From the NCBI GenBank assembly GCA_003956705.1, contig QZCP01000401.1, forward strand, positions 186,001-250,000: a stretch of DNA of 64,000 nucleotides. Direction: 5' to 3'. The notes beneath the pieces were generated by a model. It saw nothing but the letters and a program-made list of their open reading frames with translations. It had not been told where the DNA came from and did not search any database. Numbering within the stretch: the first letter of the stretch is position 1; every line of letters begins with the position of its first letter. This DNA is from Brevipalpus yothersi (Eukaryota > Arthropoda > Arachnida > Trombidiformes > Tenuipalpidae). Below, piece by piece: positions 10,865 to 21,107 of this stretch. Both the position numbers and the translations under genes were made by a program.

Positions 10865-11254
10865 TCAACTAATCATGATCAAATCAGTAGAAATAGTAGT
10901 GAAGAAAAAGCTTATCGGTTGTTTATAATGTTCCCCACAGTTGTAAACCAATGCTAATACCAGTAGACCAAATGTCAATGTCGATAATCGCAATGCCCAA
11001 AATCCACGAGCTGCGCTACCAAAACTTGTGAAACTTTTTATGACCCTTTGTCCGTTCGGTCGAGAAAGGCGGAGAAGAAAAAAAATGGCGAAAAATTTTC
11101 CTCCAATGATGATCGAATAAGGCACAATATCATTTAACTTCCAGTCATGATTCGATGAATATTGGTATTTGGGACCACATAAGCATATCAATGGACTCGA
11201 TGTGACGTAAGCAATCTAAATCAGTTGAGAAATCTTGAGGATTTTGTCTAATGA
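10865..11254 (-). other. Possible leader of the gypsy-type element, no domain
   Basis: A 108-codon minus frame (11191-10865) lies just upstream of Gag and contains a hydrophobic stretch near its C-terminus, but matches nothing I know. It could be the untranslated leader of the element. Confidence 0.3.
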
Positions 11255-11870
11255 GAATTTCAGCCAAAATTTTTGAGGATGATGAGAATCTTGAAAGAAG
11301 TGGAAAAATCACTTATTTTCCGACCATATTTCCAGGAGTATACATGATACAGAGCTTTTGAGCAGATCAATAGATTTGAATTATTGAGGAAAATCCAAAA
11401 ACATCAAAAAATTATAGGATTCGAGTCAAGGAAAAATTTTGGCCAAAAATGATGATGGAATTGATGAAAAAAGTTGAAAAATCATTTATTTTTCGGTCAT
11501 ATTTCGAAATATATGCATATTCCAGGGCTCATTGGCATAAAGATAGATTCAGTTGATGAATGAGAATTCGAATGCATGAAGAAACTTGATGATTCATGGC
11601 CAAAAAAAATTTTGGCCGAAAATTTTGATGATCATGAAAATGATGAAAATGGGGCGAAAACTATTAAGTTTTGCTCATATCTTTCAAATGAAGAGTCGCA
11701 CAGATGTTTTCATTATTGTTCCTGTATCAATATTCAATACTAATCACGAAAATATAAGCACTATGATGGAGAAGAGGAGAATAAAAATTTTGGCAAAAAT
11801 TTTCGATGGAAGTGGAATACTGAAAAAATCGCTTAATTTTCGTCCATAACTTTTGATCAAAGTATTGTAA
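11255..11870. repeat. Degenerate tandem array, period about 170-180 bp, at least 4 units
   Basis: Two separate motifs recur together. AAATTTTGGCC(N)AAAAAT-like blocks occur at about 11263, 11441, 11613 and 11791. GAAAAATC(A/G)CTTATTTTTCG-like blocks occur at about 11303, 11476, 11656 and 11822. Spacings are 166-180 bp. Units have diverged strongly. A partial fifth unit may continue to about 12050. No protein is encoded. Confidence 0.6.
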
Positions 11871-12217
11871 AAGCAATTTTTTGGTATCAATAGATTTGGT
11901 CTATTACAAACATGAATAATATAGCATGATCAGATACCAACAAAGCATGGATCCAAATTTCACCATGAAAAAGTTTGAAAAAATGGTCAAAACTTGAATA
12001 TTTTAGGTTTTTTCACTCAAAACTAATGATGATCGAATTGATCTCGGTGGAATGTGAGAATATGATTGGTACATAGAAATCACAACATTGAATTGAATTT
12101 AATCAGAATGATTCCAATGAGATTGAACCAAAAATATGTATTCAAATATTCAAGGTGAAAGGTTTTCAGCATTCAAACTAACGCTCTCGGCATTAAACTC
12201 GAACTGAGCTTCTTTAT

Positions 12218-12235
12218 CCGTTGAGTTCTCAACGG
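12218..12235. other. Near-perfect short palindrome
   Basis: CCGTTGAGTTCTCAACGG has 8-bp arms separated by TT. It sits in a locally GC-richer 12180-12420 block unlike its AT-rich surroundings, which may be part of a mobile element. No function is assigned. Confidence 0.5.
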
Positions 12236-12479
12236 CCACAGCCCAAATCTTACTCTGGAGCTAGCTTGTCCCGTGACTTCACCAGTTCTTGGGAATTTCA
12301 GGTGTCCCACAGGACTGAGGTCTGAAAGGCTTTCGGAATACCACTCTTTGCGTTATATAGGGTACAGGGTGAGAGTAATCCCGAGATATAACATTGTTGG
12401 GTGCAACGGAATTTGTTGCATAACAGAATGAAACAACAAAATTTGAACTTCACTCTCTGAAGACTACCAGCTTAATGAT

Positions 12480-12575
12480 TTTTATTCCTACATAGTTACA
12501 TTGTATTCTTTTCTACTATCTACTCCTCCTTAGAGAGAGAGCAAAATGCATTCTAGAGGCTCTACACGAGTCAGA
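12480..12575 (+). repeat. Left copy of an inverted repeat around an unidentified element
   Basis: The stretch containing ACATTGTATTCTTTTCTACT, then ACTCCTCCTTAGAGAGAGAG and later GAGGCTCT is matched on the opposite strand near 15100-15185 (ACATTGTATCTTTTGCCTCT, ACTCCTCTTGAGGGGAGAGA, GAGGCTCT). The two copies face each other 2.5 kb apart and enclose degenerate frames with no known domain. Confidence 0.5.
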
Positions 12576-12795
12576 AAATATCGATTCTCGCTTAGGAATC
12601 AAGGCTATTTGACTGAGTTTCAGACTGGACGTCCAGCTAATGAAATACACACAGACATTGTAACTAACAAGAAAAATCAATAAAGAGAGACTAATCGATA
12701 GTCATAGAGTAACAGTGAGAGAGAGAAAAATAACATGCTCCTCTTCCTTCGTGGGCCAGATACTGGCTTGCATTGGGCTACACAGATGAATCTGT
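12570..12795 (+). repeat. Dispersed repeat, copy 1
   Basis: This stretch shares ordered blocks with 18660-18895. Paired blocks are CTCTACACGAG against CTCCACGCGAG, GATTCTCGCTTAG against GATTATCGCTTAG, and AGACTGGACGTCCAGC against AGACTGAACGTCCAGCC. GAAATACACACAGACATTGT pairs with GAAATCTACGCAAGTATCAT, and GGGCCAGATACTGGCTTGCAT pairs with AGAGCCAGGTATTGGCTTCAT. Same orientation. The family is unknown. Confidence 0.6.
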
Positions 12796-13390
12796 GCGGC
12801 GATAGGTCAGATTCGATCAAGCAATCTGGCTAGCTATCGCATATCACTGAGGACGGGGACTTCTTTGCCTCAGGCCTTAATATAGACCCGTTTTTTTGAA
12901 CGGCTCTTCGAGCCGGGAGTGGGGGTAAGGATAAAACCGATTTGTTTAGATACGAAAATACGTACTATTTGTCTTGGGTTAGTATGGTGTAGTGTATTGG
13001 CATCGTATGTAGGTATGGTCCAATGGCATTCTAGGTTATTCTGAATTGCCATCTTATGTTCCACTTCGTAGTGTGCGATTAGAAGAGCTTCATTCTTTTG
13101 GTAGCTGGTGCATTCTGTGCAATGGAGTAGATGACAGTGGGCTACTTGTACTTGTAGTAGGAGTTCAGATCGACCTAATACCTTGTGGCTACATAATATG
13201 CAGACATGGGTGCCTGCTTATGTGCTGGTGCGACATGGGGCTCTAAAGAGTACCTGACTTAGTCTGTGAATTGATGTTTTTAGAACATGGCCTTGTTTTA
13301 ATGCTCTGAGGATTTGGAATCTCTCTATTCCGTTGGGGATTTGGTTGTATTCTATCGATTCAATTATCTCTGGTAGGTTTTTTCCTTATT

Positions 13391-13945
13391 TCATATGTTA
13401 TTATTCGTGGTGTACGGAGCCGTAATAGTTCTCCTTATTATCTCTGTTTTTACTAAAGTTTTACTAATTGGGAGATATAGTGGTCTCCGGCAGATGCAGC
13501 GTTGTTCCCCCGAAACTTTATCTCTGATGGGAGCCAGATCACATAGCACTGTTGAACAAATCTGACACTCTTTTTTTTCGGTGATTAGCTTCGGGAATCG
13601 ATCTTTACGATATCCAATTTCAACTCTCCCTTTCTTGTATTTGTGAGAAAAGCTTAGCTGATGGAGAATCTCGATGATTCTATTATCTTCACATTCAATC
13701 CAACTTTCTATCAGTAGGCTGTTAATGATCATCATTATATCTTTTTTCACTCATGTAAGATCCAAGTGAGCATCACCATTGCCAATATTGATCGAGCGAT
13801 CTGTTAGCCTTTCGATAATTTGACACCAGTAATTTGTTATATCTCCGTCTGAACAGTGAATCACGATGGTGTGAAATATTTTCGATGATGTTCGACAGGC
13901 TTTTGTAATGAGAACGATGAGCATGTTCAAACAGTAGAGGATCAC
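13391..13945 (-). pseudogene. Unidentified degenerate frames inside the 12.5-15.2 kb element
   Basis: Two abutting minus frames (13945-13751 and 13750-13391) contain no domain I recognise. The second has a Cys-rich stretch, CQICSTVLCDLAP, and later RCICRRPLYLP. They lie between the inverted repeats and may be remnants of its second gene. Confidence 0.3.
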
Positions 13946-14021
13946 TATTTAAGCAACATACATAGGCCGAAAGAGTTCATTTCATCAGATTAGTTGTTTC
14001 TTTAGCATCAACAATGGTATA

Positions 14022-15000
14022 TTGAGTTTTTGCGTACACTTTTTCACTCTGATTCTTGTACATTATGAGTTACTTCATTCTTTGAGTTCCTTTCTTGTTC
14101 GTGTATCTTATTTTTGGAAGGCAGTGATGATGGGACGAGCGACATCCGGTCGTGGCAGTGCTCATCGAGATATCGGACATCCCGGGGAGGTTATTAGGCT
14201 TACTTATAGTGGTGGTCGAGGATGAGGGCGAGGTCGAGGTTTGGCTGAGTGGAGATGCTCTTCCTCTGGTCGAGGTACCGGGAATTCTGGTGTTGGGCAA
14301 GATGGTCGATCAGTGACTTCCTTTCGCACTGGGCCTCTTTCTGGGCCATCATCTGCTTCAGGTAATTCCTTTGGTGTTACAGGGGTGTGGAAGTCTGGTG
14401 TGTCGCGAGAATACGCTCATCTTGATGAAACTTGTGGCGGTCAGTATTCAGCGAAGTCGCGTCCACCACAGCCCAATGTGCCACGTCCTAAGCGAAATAA
14501 TACACATCCATCGTTGATTGGATCATTCGCAATAACACCCAGAGGTAAGTCCACTTAAATTTAGTTCGATGTCAGATCATGTTCTCTGAGTTTTCTGTTC
14601 TTTCTTCTTTCATGATTATTTGATTGTTTGGTTAGCTGAACCGGGACAAATTCAGCAGCACTTGACGTACGACAAATTTTGACAGTGGTGTGCCAAGTAT
14701 GCTGGTGAGAAGAGTGATAAACATAACGTTCGTGAGTATTTCGAGGAAAAGTGGCTTTCCAAAATCCTTAAGCTCAAACAGCATGCCATAAAGTATGACA
14801 TTAATGCTGCGATGACTGCGACTTCTGGCCATGTTCTGATGTATCTGGAGGATGAGCTCTGTTACGTTCGCTAAGATCACTATTACTCCGTCTGTATCGA
14901 GAATGTTTCAAATGGACGTCGATGTATATCGTGTAGCTATTTCACCACAAATGGTACTCTGAAAGACATTCTTTCTCATACCCGCGAGCACTGCCGATCG
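14022..15000 (+). pseudogene. Unidentified broken gene with a possible C2H2-like finger
   Basis: Plus-strand frames run in series. A Gly/Arg/Ser-rich segment (14022-14558) ends at a likely splice donor, AGAGGTAAGT. A helical segment of the type WCAKYAGEKSDKHNVREYF (14670-14870) follows, and then a finger-like CISCSYFTTN...HTREHC stretch (about 14920-14995). In-frame stops occur at about 14680 and 14874. The arrangement suggests a decayed transposon-borne gene. I do not recognise the family. Confidence 0.35.
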
Positions 15001-15094
15001 ATATTGTCCCATTACTTCATTCAGCATTCTTCCTGGAGGTCAAAATGGAGGAGCGGAGAGATAGAGAGCAAGCAAGCTATACTTTTACAAATAT

Positions 15095-15190
15095 TGTCCA
15101 GCTTGGATAGAGCCTCAGCCGTGTACTACTCTCTCTCCCCTCAAGAGGAGTAGAGGCAAAAGATACAATGTAATGAAATAGCAGAAGAAC
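15095..15190 (-). repeat. Right copy of the inverted repeat around an unidentified element
   Basis: Reverse-complement partner of the 12480-12575 segment, described there. The match is approximate and interrupted by small gaps. Confidence 0.5.
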
Positions 15191-15394
15191 TCTTGCTCTC
15201 TGAGTATAGAGTCGGAATAGTGATTTTTTCTAACTAATGCTAAAATCTCATGTGTATTTTGGTGTTCGCACTAGATTTCTGATTAAAATTTTGGGTGCTT
15301 AGTGCTACTTACTTGCTGCTTTCTGTGCTCATTCATGTTTCATTTGTGGGAACTATTATCAAGAAGTGTTCAAATTAGACTGTGCGTTACCACC

Positions 15395-15480
15395 CGCGTA
15401 TACCAGGTAATCGGGTGCATGATCTCATCCAGTACCCGATGTATCGGGTATGGAATTAGTATGGACTACCCAGGTACCTA
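15395..15480. repeat. Left subterminal region of the hAT element (CGGGTA/TACCCG motifs)
   Basis: Within about 85 bp there are several CGGGTA or TACCCG hexamers (ATCGGGTG, AGTACCCGATG, ATCGGGTATG) and a GGACTACCCAGGTACC block. The reverse complement of 18020-18130 has the same motif class and TTGACTACCTGGATACCTG. Clusters of short motifs near both ends are typical transposase-binding subterminal repeats of hAT elements. Confidence 0.55.
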
Positions 15481-15484
15481 GAGA

Positions 15485-15665
15485 GGGAGAGAGCGAACCA
15501 AGAGGCCCAACATGCTGATGAAGAGAGCAGAAGAGAGAAGAAGAGAGAGAGAGAGCCAAGAGGCCAAACAAACTGACGGAGAGAGAGAGAAAGAGAGAGA
15601 AAGCGAACCATCGGGCCCAACACCCTGATAAAGAGAGATAGAGAGAAAGAGAGAGAAAACTACTC
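15485..15665. repeat. Minisatellite, about 3 units of 55-60 bp, purine-rich
   Basis: Three units each contain a GCGAACCAAGAGGCCCAACA-like core (GCGAACCAAGAGGCCCAACAT, GAGCCAAGAGGCCAAACAAA, GCGAACCATCGGGCCCAACAC). A CTGATGAAGAGAG-like segment and a GA-rich tail follow each core. It lies inside the hAT left arm. The minus frames through it are low-complexity Ser/Leu and are not taken as genes. Confidence 0.65.
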
Positions 15666-16203
15666 TCCGAAGCCGTTTTTTGTTCGAGAACGGCAGAACG
15701 GCAGCCATTCTTTTGTTGATCCATGATGGAAGATAGAACTTCAAATTCACCTATGATTTGAGTGGAATATGATGCGAATACTGTGCATTGTGGCTCAAGT
15801 TTCTATCAATTTCTGAGCGTAACACTCTATCTGGTTGGTCCTTTCTGATGGTTTCTAGCCAACTCTTCTGAGAACTTTGATGGAAAATTTGATCAAATCC
15901 AAGGTAAGTTTCATCAGTGTTCTCCTTCCTCCTAAAATATCTTTTCCAATAGTGAAATCATATCAGTTGAAATTCAAGAATTACTCCTCTTTCAAACCTC
16001 AGCAGATCTTCTTCCATTCTTATTAGACAATCGTAGCATTGAAGGCAGAAAAAAGTCTCAATTGCTCATTTTCCACATAATTTTATGTGAATAAAAGCCT
16101 GAAAAAGCCCACATAAATATCAGTCTAAGATAATGGTGAGCAATTTCTCTCATGAAATTCCTCAAAATTCGATTATGATTCACTAATATTTTTTCAATTC
16201 TCA

Positions 16204-18004
16204 GGCAATAAGAGTAGAAGATTCTCTCATTCTGCTCAGAGCAAATAAAGATGTAGTTCGATGTAGATCCTGTTCAAATACATATAGTACTATTGGTGGT
16301 GGTACCAATCTCCGAAAACATCTCAGGAAATGTAATCCAAGTGCCTTTTCATCTCCATCAACATCACAAGCAAGTTCACTTGATGAAACGAGATCAGCAA
16401 GCCCAGCCATGAGCTTATCCTCCTCCTTGAGCCAACCTACAATAGATTCAGTTCTCAGCGATTATAATTGTTCTATGACTGGAGCCAAGAAGACTGATAT
16501 CACAAATCAAATCGTTATAAAGGTAGTGAAAGATAACTTACCATTGTATCATGTCAATGGAGAGGGCTTCCGAAATTCGATGAGAAATTTGAATCGCTTC
16601 TACCATGTGCCTGATCAAACTACTATAAGGAGGAGAATAGATGATTTATACGCTAAAATGGTAAATCTCAAGAGAGAGGAGATGCAAAGCGTGAAAAATT
16701 TCTCCACATTTTTTGACGTTTGGAAAGATGTGTGCAATAATATTTCCTATCCCAATGTGACTGCACACTATATCAAGGAATGAAAAATGAATTCTATTTC
16801 GCTTTTATGTTTCATCCTAGAGGAGAGACACACTAGTGCTTACATTGTAGAAAGTTTGAGGGGAACTCTGAACTTCTGGGCAATTGATCTGTCAAAATTA
16901 GTTGCTCGTGTGACTGATGATGGAGCGAACGTTAAGAAATCTGTGAGTAATCTTCTAGGCCCATCCAAACATCTCTTTTGCTATGCTCACACGCTGAATC
17001 TTGTGGTCAAAGATGCAATGGAAATCAGGAAACTTCGGGAAAGTTTTGAATCATGTAAGGTCTATTGTACAGTATTTCCAACAGAGTAGTCCAGCCAATG
17101 AGTTGAGAAGAGCTCAAACCGATGGCAGTAATTTGAAAGTGAAACAAGATGTCGAAACTTGATGAAATTCGAGCTATCTGATGCTCAAAACATTCATGAA
17201 GATCAAAGATCACATCAACATCGCTTTAGGCCGCTTACCTAATGGACCTTCACCTATTTGTGGGCTGGATAGGGAAGTGATAGAAGATGCTCTGAAACTC
17301 TTGAAACCGTTTTTCAAGATAATTGAAGAAATGTCGACTGGAAAAGTATTCACTTTGAGCAAAATAATGCCTCTTCAATTTTGTTTATCTGATGGCTCGA
17401 GCAAAATACAAACCAAAACAGTTGTTGGCTCATTGTTGAAGCAAACTCTAACTGATGGACTTAATGATCAATTCAGTAATCTTGAAGACAACATGATTGT
17501 GGTTATGGCAACTACTTTAGACCCTCGTTTCAAAAGTTTGGAGATCAAAGCAGGAAGCACTGCTCTCAATAGAGCCCTGGATCCCATCAATAAACTCTTC
17601 CCTTCAACTTCACCTCCTCGACTGCCAGCTGAAAGTGATATTGAACAAGATCCAGATAACATCTGGGCAATCTATAATCAGATTGCAAGCCAAGCAAGGC
17701 CAGCTAAGGTTACCAAGTCTCAGCTGAGCTCAAAGCTCAAATTTTATCTTAAATCTGCTCCGAGAGATCGGAAGGATGATTCTTTGAAGATATGGATGTG
17801 AATTCAGCCTGCTCATTGAGAAGTCTCTCAGATTGCCCCTATGTACTTATGTATTCCAGCGACTTCATTCCCAAGTGAGCGTCTCTTTTCAAAAGTTGGA
17901 AATAATATGAATCAAAAACGCTCCAGTATGAAGCCAGAAACTATCGATAGGCTGCTCTTACTCGATAGTTTGCATTTGGATGAATTAAAATCCGGTTTCA
18001 AATG
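16204..18004 (+). pseudogene. hAT-family (ZBED-type) transposase, broken by stops and a frame change
   Basis: After an acceptor-like TTCTCAG at 16198-16204 the frame reads a BED zinc finger: CRSCSNTYSTIGGGTNLRKH followed by LRKC. A Ser-rich linker and the hAT core follow (FSTFFDVWKDV, NVTAHYIKE, then LVARVTDDGANVKKS). Further on lie the RNase-H-like helical part (17181-17801) and the C-terminal dimerisation block YLCIPATSFPSERLFSKVG at about 17845-17900. An in-frame TGA at 16781 sits where hAT proteins have the conserved Trp of HYI..W. Further in-frame TGA codons lie at about 17799 and 17817, and there is a frame change between 17090 and 17180. Subterminal motif clusters at 15395-15480 and 18020-18130 bound the element, giving about 2.8 kb. 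Confidence 0.85.
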
Positions 18005-18019
18005 AATTTCATTTTCAGA

Positions 18020-18130
18020 TATTTATCGGGTATTTTTCGGGTATTTTCGGGTATTGAGCTTTACCTTCAGGTATCCAGGTAGTCAACGAATACCCGACTA
18101 CTTGTTTCCAGGTATCCATCAGGCTAGTTG
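18020..18130. repeat. Right subterminal region of the hAT element
   Basis: Contains TATCGGGTA, TTTCGGGTA, TTTCGGGTATT and ATACCCGAC with CAGGTATCCAGGTAGTCAA. These are the same motif class as the left subterminal region, in inverse arrangement. Confidence 0.55.
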
Positions 18131-18659
18131 TGCACAGCTCTTGTTCAAATTTTGGTAGCTGGTGAATCCATATAATTCTCAGGAATTTTCAACTGAAATT
18201 CAGCAATACTGTGTGTGGTCCTGAGCATTCCTTCATTGTGCTCGTTTCAAGATACTGAATTCTTGATAAACCTCCAGCTCACTGGAAATTGTTTGTGGAG
18301 AATACCCAAGGAATAACCAGTAAAATTCGCCAATCTACATCTCCATTCCTAGAATTTTATGGAATATTTATACTGAGATTGTATGTAGTTTTTTCAGTTA
18401 AGAACTGGGATCCGCAGCTGAGGTATGCTAGTTTTATGCTCTTCTTTTATCATAGACTCTGGTTTCAGACCCAGTGCAAGGGTCAAACGATCCTCATTTA
18501 ATCTCAATTGACTTGCTGAATGAAAAGTTGTTGAGATTTTAATAAAATAACGTCCCAGGGATTGGAATACCTAGACTCTGGTATTGAAGAAAATCTGAAA
18601 CAGATTTCAACTATAATTATATGCCCAATTTACACCGTACATTAACGAGAATATTACAG

Positions 18660-18895
18660 TATAGTGAGTATGCTCCACGCGAGCCAAACAACATTGATTA
18701 TCGCTTAGACCACTGGGGCTAATGTCTCTAAGTTGTAGACTGAACGTCCAGCCACTGAAATCTACGCAAGTATCATGACTATCAAGGAAATCGATAGAGT
18801 GAGATATGAAGCAATGGAAAATCAGGAACAGTGGAAGAGAGAGAGAGAGAGGAAACATCTCTATTCTAAAAGAGCCAGGTATTGGCTTCATGAAT
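18660..18895 (+). repeat. Dispersed repeat, copy 2
   Basis: Partner of the 12570-12795 repeat in the same orientation. The shared blocks are listed there. A further frame to about 19135 (LSKIQQTQVELRYANLSADC) has no recognisable domain. 19136-19800 shows nothing supported. Confidence 0.6.
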
Positions 18896-19800
18896 TCTGC
18901 CATCAATCTGCTCAAACATGGACGAGTTTCTCGTCAACTGATGGTTCAAGCCCGGGAAAGGCTGGTTACCATCTTATCTAAGATTCAGCAGACTCAAGTT
19001 GAGCTTCGATATGCCAATCTCTCAGCCGATTGTAGGAGCTGTTCTGAGGCTATTGTCATCGAACCACATTCTCTATCTCAGCTGGTAAAACGAAAACATT
19101 CGTTCGACGATATTTCTAAACGAATCTTTTCTTAAGCTTCTTCTTTACTTTCTTATTCTTATCAACAGCATCAACTGCATACATTCGTGATGCAAGATGA
19201 TCATGGGTAAAAATGAAGATTTTGACCATGATCCTAGAAAATTCTTTTCAATCAACCCCTTTTTCAGCAATAATCTCTGCAAGGGAGAGCCTTCTCATGT
19301 ATAAACTCTACTGACAATGGAGAGGAAGTAAGTGTTGGTCGAGTTTTTTCAGAGCAATAGTACCACTCGATAAAAATAGATGAGAAAAGATATGAACAAC
19401 CGGTTTTAGCTGCCCACTCTTCGGGAAACCGTTGAGAATTTGGGCTCAAATTTTTAACCTGCTCACCACTAGGCCAAGAAGATTTTCGCCTCAGGGGTCT
19501 ATTCTTACATTGTTTTGATTTTGAGAGGATTTATACAGCTTTTTCTAACAGTTTTCATCCGTTTTCCGGTTGAAACAAGCAAATTCTCTCAGTTCATTGT
19601 GAAATTCTCATCCTTTTAAGTGAATTCTTTCAGCCACAAGTATTAAAATGCCTTCGATTCCAGCTGTGAATATTTTTGAACAACTGAAATCTATTCAACT
19701 CCCATCAATAATTAGAGAAGTGAGTGGTAGAGAGAGGATAATAGGCTAAAAATTTTTCCTTTGAGCAGACAGGTTGAGGAATCAACGATAACTGACATAA

Positions 19801-21107
19801 TTGAGAACGAGGAATTGGTTACAATTTCATCAGAAGAGGAGAATGATAGTACAGTTATCTTTGAGCCATTATTGGCACCGGATAATGAGTCTTTCTCTCA
19901 ATTATGTGAATAGTGTGATAGGATGGAGGAATGCGAGCAAAGGTGCTTCATTCAAAACACTCCAACATCGATTCAGAAGAGTGGAACATGATGTTTATCA
20001 GACCAGATTCCGTGAATATGAGAGGAATTGTAGAACTGCGAGGGGGAAGTTTAGATTAGTCTTATCCTATACATGGGAGAAGTTTGTCTCCTCTAGATCG
20101 ATTAATCGTGCCGTACAAGATGTTGACTTGCATCGATGGGCCCTCGAAAAGGCAAGGGAGGTCAAACTTGGGAACAATTTCAAAGCATCACCATGGTGGA
20201 TAAATGAATTCAAAGAAAAGAATAAGATAATGAGTGGGAGAATCACCAGATTCGTCTCTTTTAGACATCAGGTTGAGCAAACGGAAATCGAAAACGCTGC
20301 CTTGGCTTTCACTCGAGAGATAAATAACGAGATCATTCCTGTATTCAATCCTGATCAAATTCTCAACTCTGACCAATCTGGATACATTTACGAGATGCAT
20401 CGAGATCGAACATTGGAGGTTTCTGGCCAGCGTTCAGTTGATGTCAGAGTTGAGAATACACGAGCAAGGACCCATTCTTACACAATTCAACCAATCATCA
20501 CAATGAGTGGTAAACTTTTTTCTCCTTTCTTGATCGTTTTGCAAGAATCTGGAGGTATTTCTGGTCTTTTTGTTCCTCGTTCACTTATAAGGCCAACAAA
20601 AGCTCATGTGGTAGCAACGAAATCAGGGGAAGTTGAACTTGCTACTCTACAAGATTGAAAAATGACATGTCTCGCTCCAAATATTAACGAAAAAACATGT
20701 CTTCTAGTGGATTCTTTCTCATCTCACCGAGTGAAAGATGTATTTTCGATAGAAAGAAAGGATTTGACTCTCAAGTTCATTCCTCCAGGGACAACTCTTT
20801 TGATTCAGCAACTCGATGTTTTCTTCTTCAGACAGTGGAAATGATTTGTCAAAAATATCCTGATCGTGTCTTGCTAGACAACTTCCCTGTTGATCCACAT
20901 AACTGAAATGTGATCCGAGCAGCTCGGATGAAATCTGGATACCAAGTTGAGCAAAGAGTTTTTGATCATCCGAAAAACACATCATACGATGTTGATGTAG
21001 ATGTTTGCTGCTTAGCTGATTGTTCAACCTTTTCTTTCATCCAATATGCCTACTGCAGGGAAAAATTATGCTTAGAACACTTTTTTGATGCAACTCATTA
21101 TCACTGA
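19801..21107 (+). pseudogene. pogo/Tigger-like DDE transposase (copy 2), several stops
   Basis: The first frame (19801-20658) contains a CENP-B/Tc5-type helix-turn-helix region (LHRWALEKAREVKLGNNFKA, then WWINEFKEKN). It also has the first catalytic Asp in LNSDQSGYIYEM. After an in-frame TGA at 20656 the same frame continues with the second Asp in LLVDSFSSH and the third in IQQLDVFFFRQWK, then stops again at 20842. A third frame (20910-21107) carries the tail YAYCREKLCLEH. The catalytic blocks and tail align with copy 1 at 3963-5584 (DQSG..YEM, QPLDVYFFRQ, AYCxxxxCxxH), so both belong to one family. They are well diverged and on opposite strands. No terminal repeats were found here. Confidence 0.8.

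Noticed and set aside
16781..20844. Reassigned TGA codon (TGA read as Trp) in this genome
   Set aside because: SIN3 and PRIM1 use TGG for Trp, and TGA ends the protease homologue and the membrane protein, so the standard code applies.
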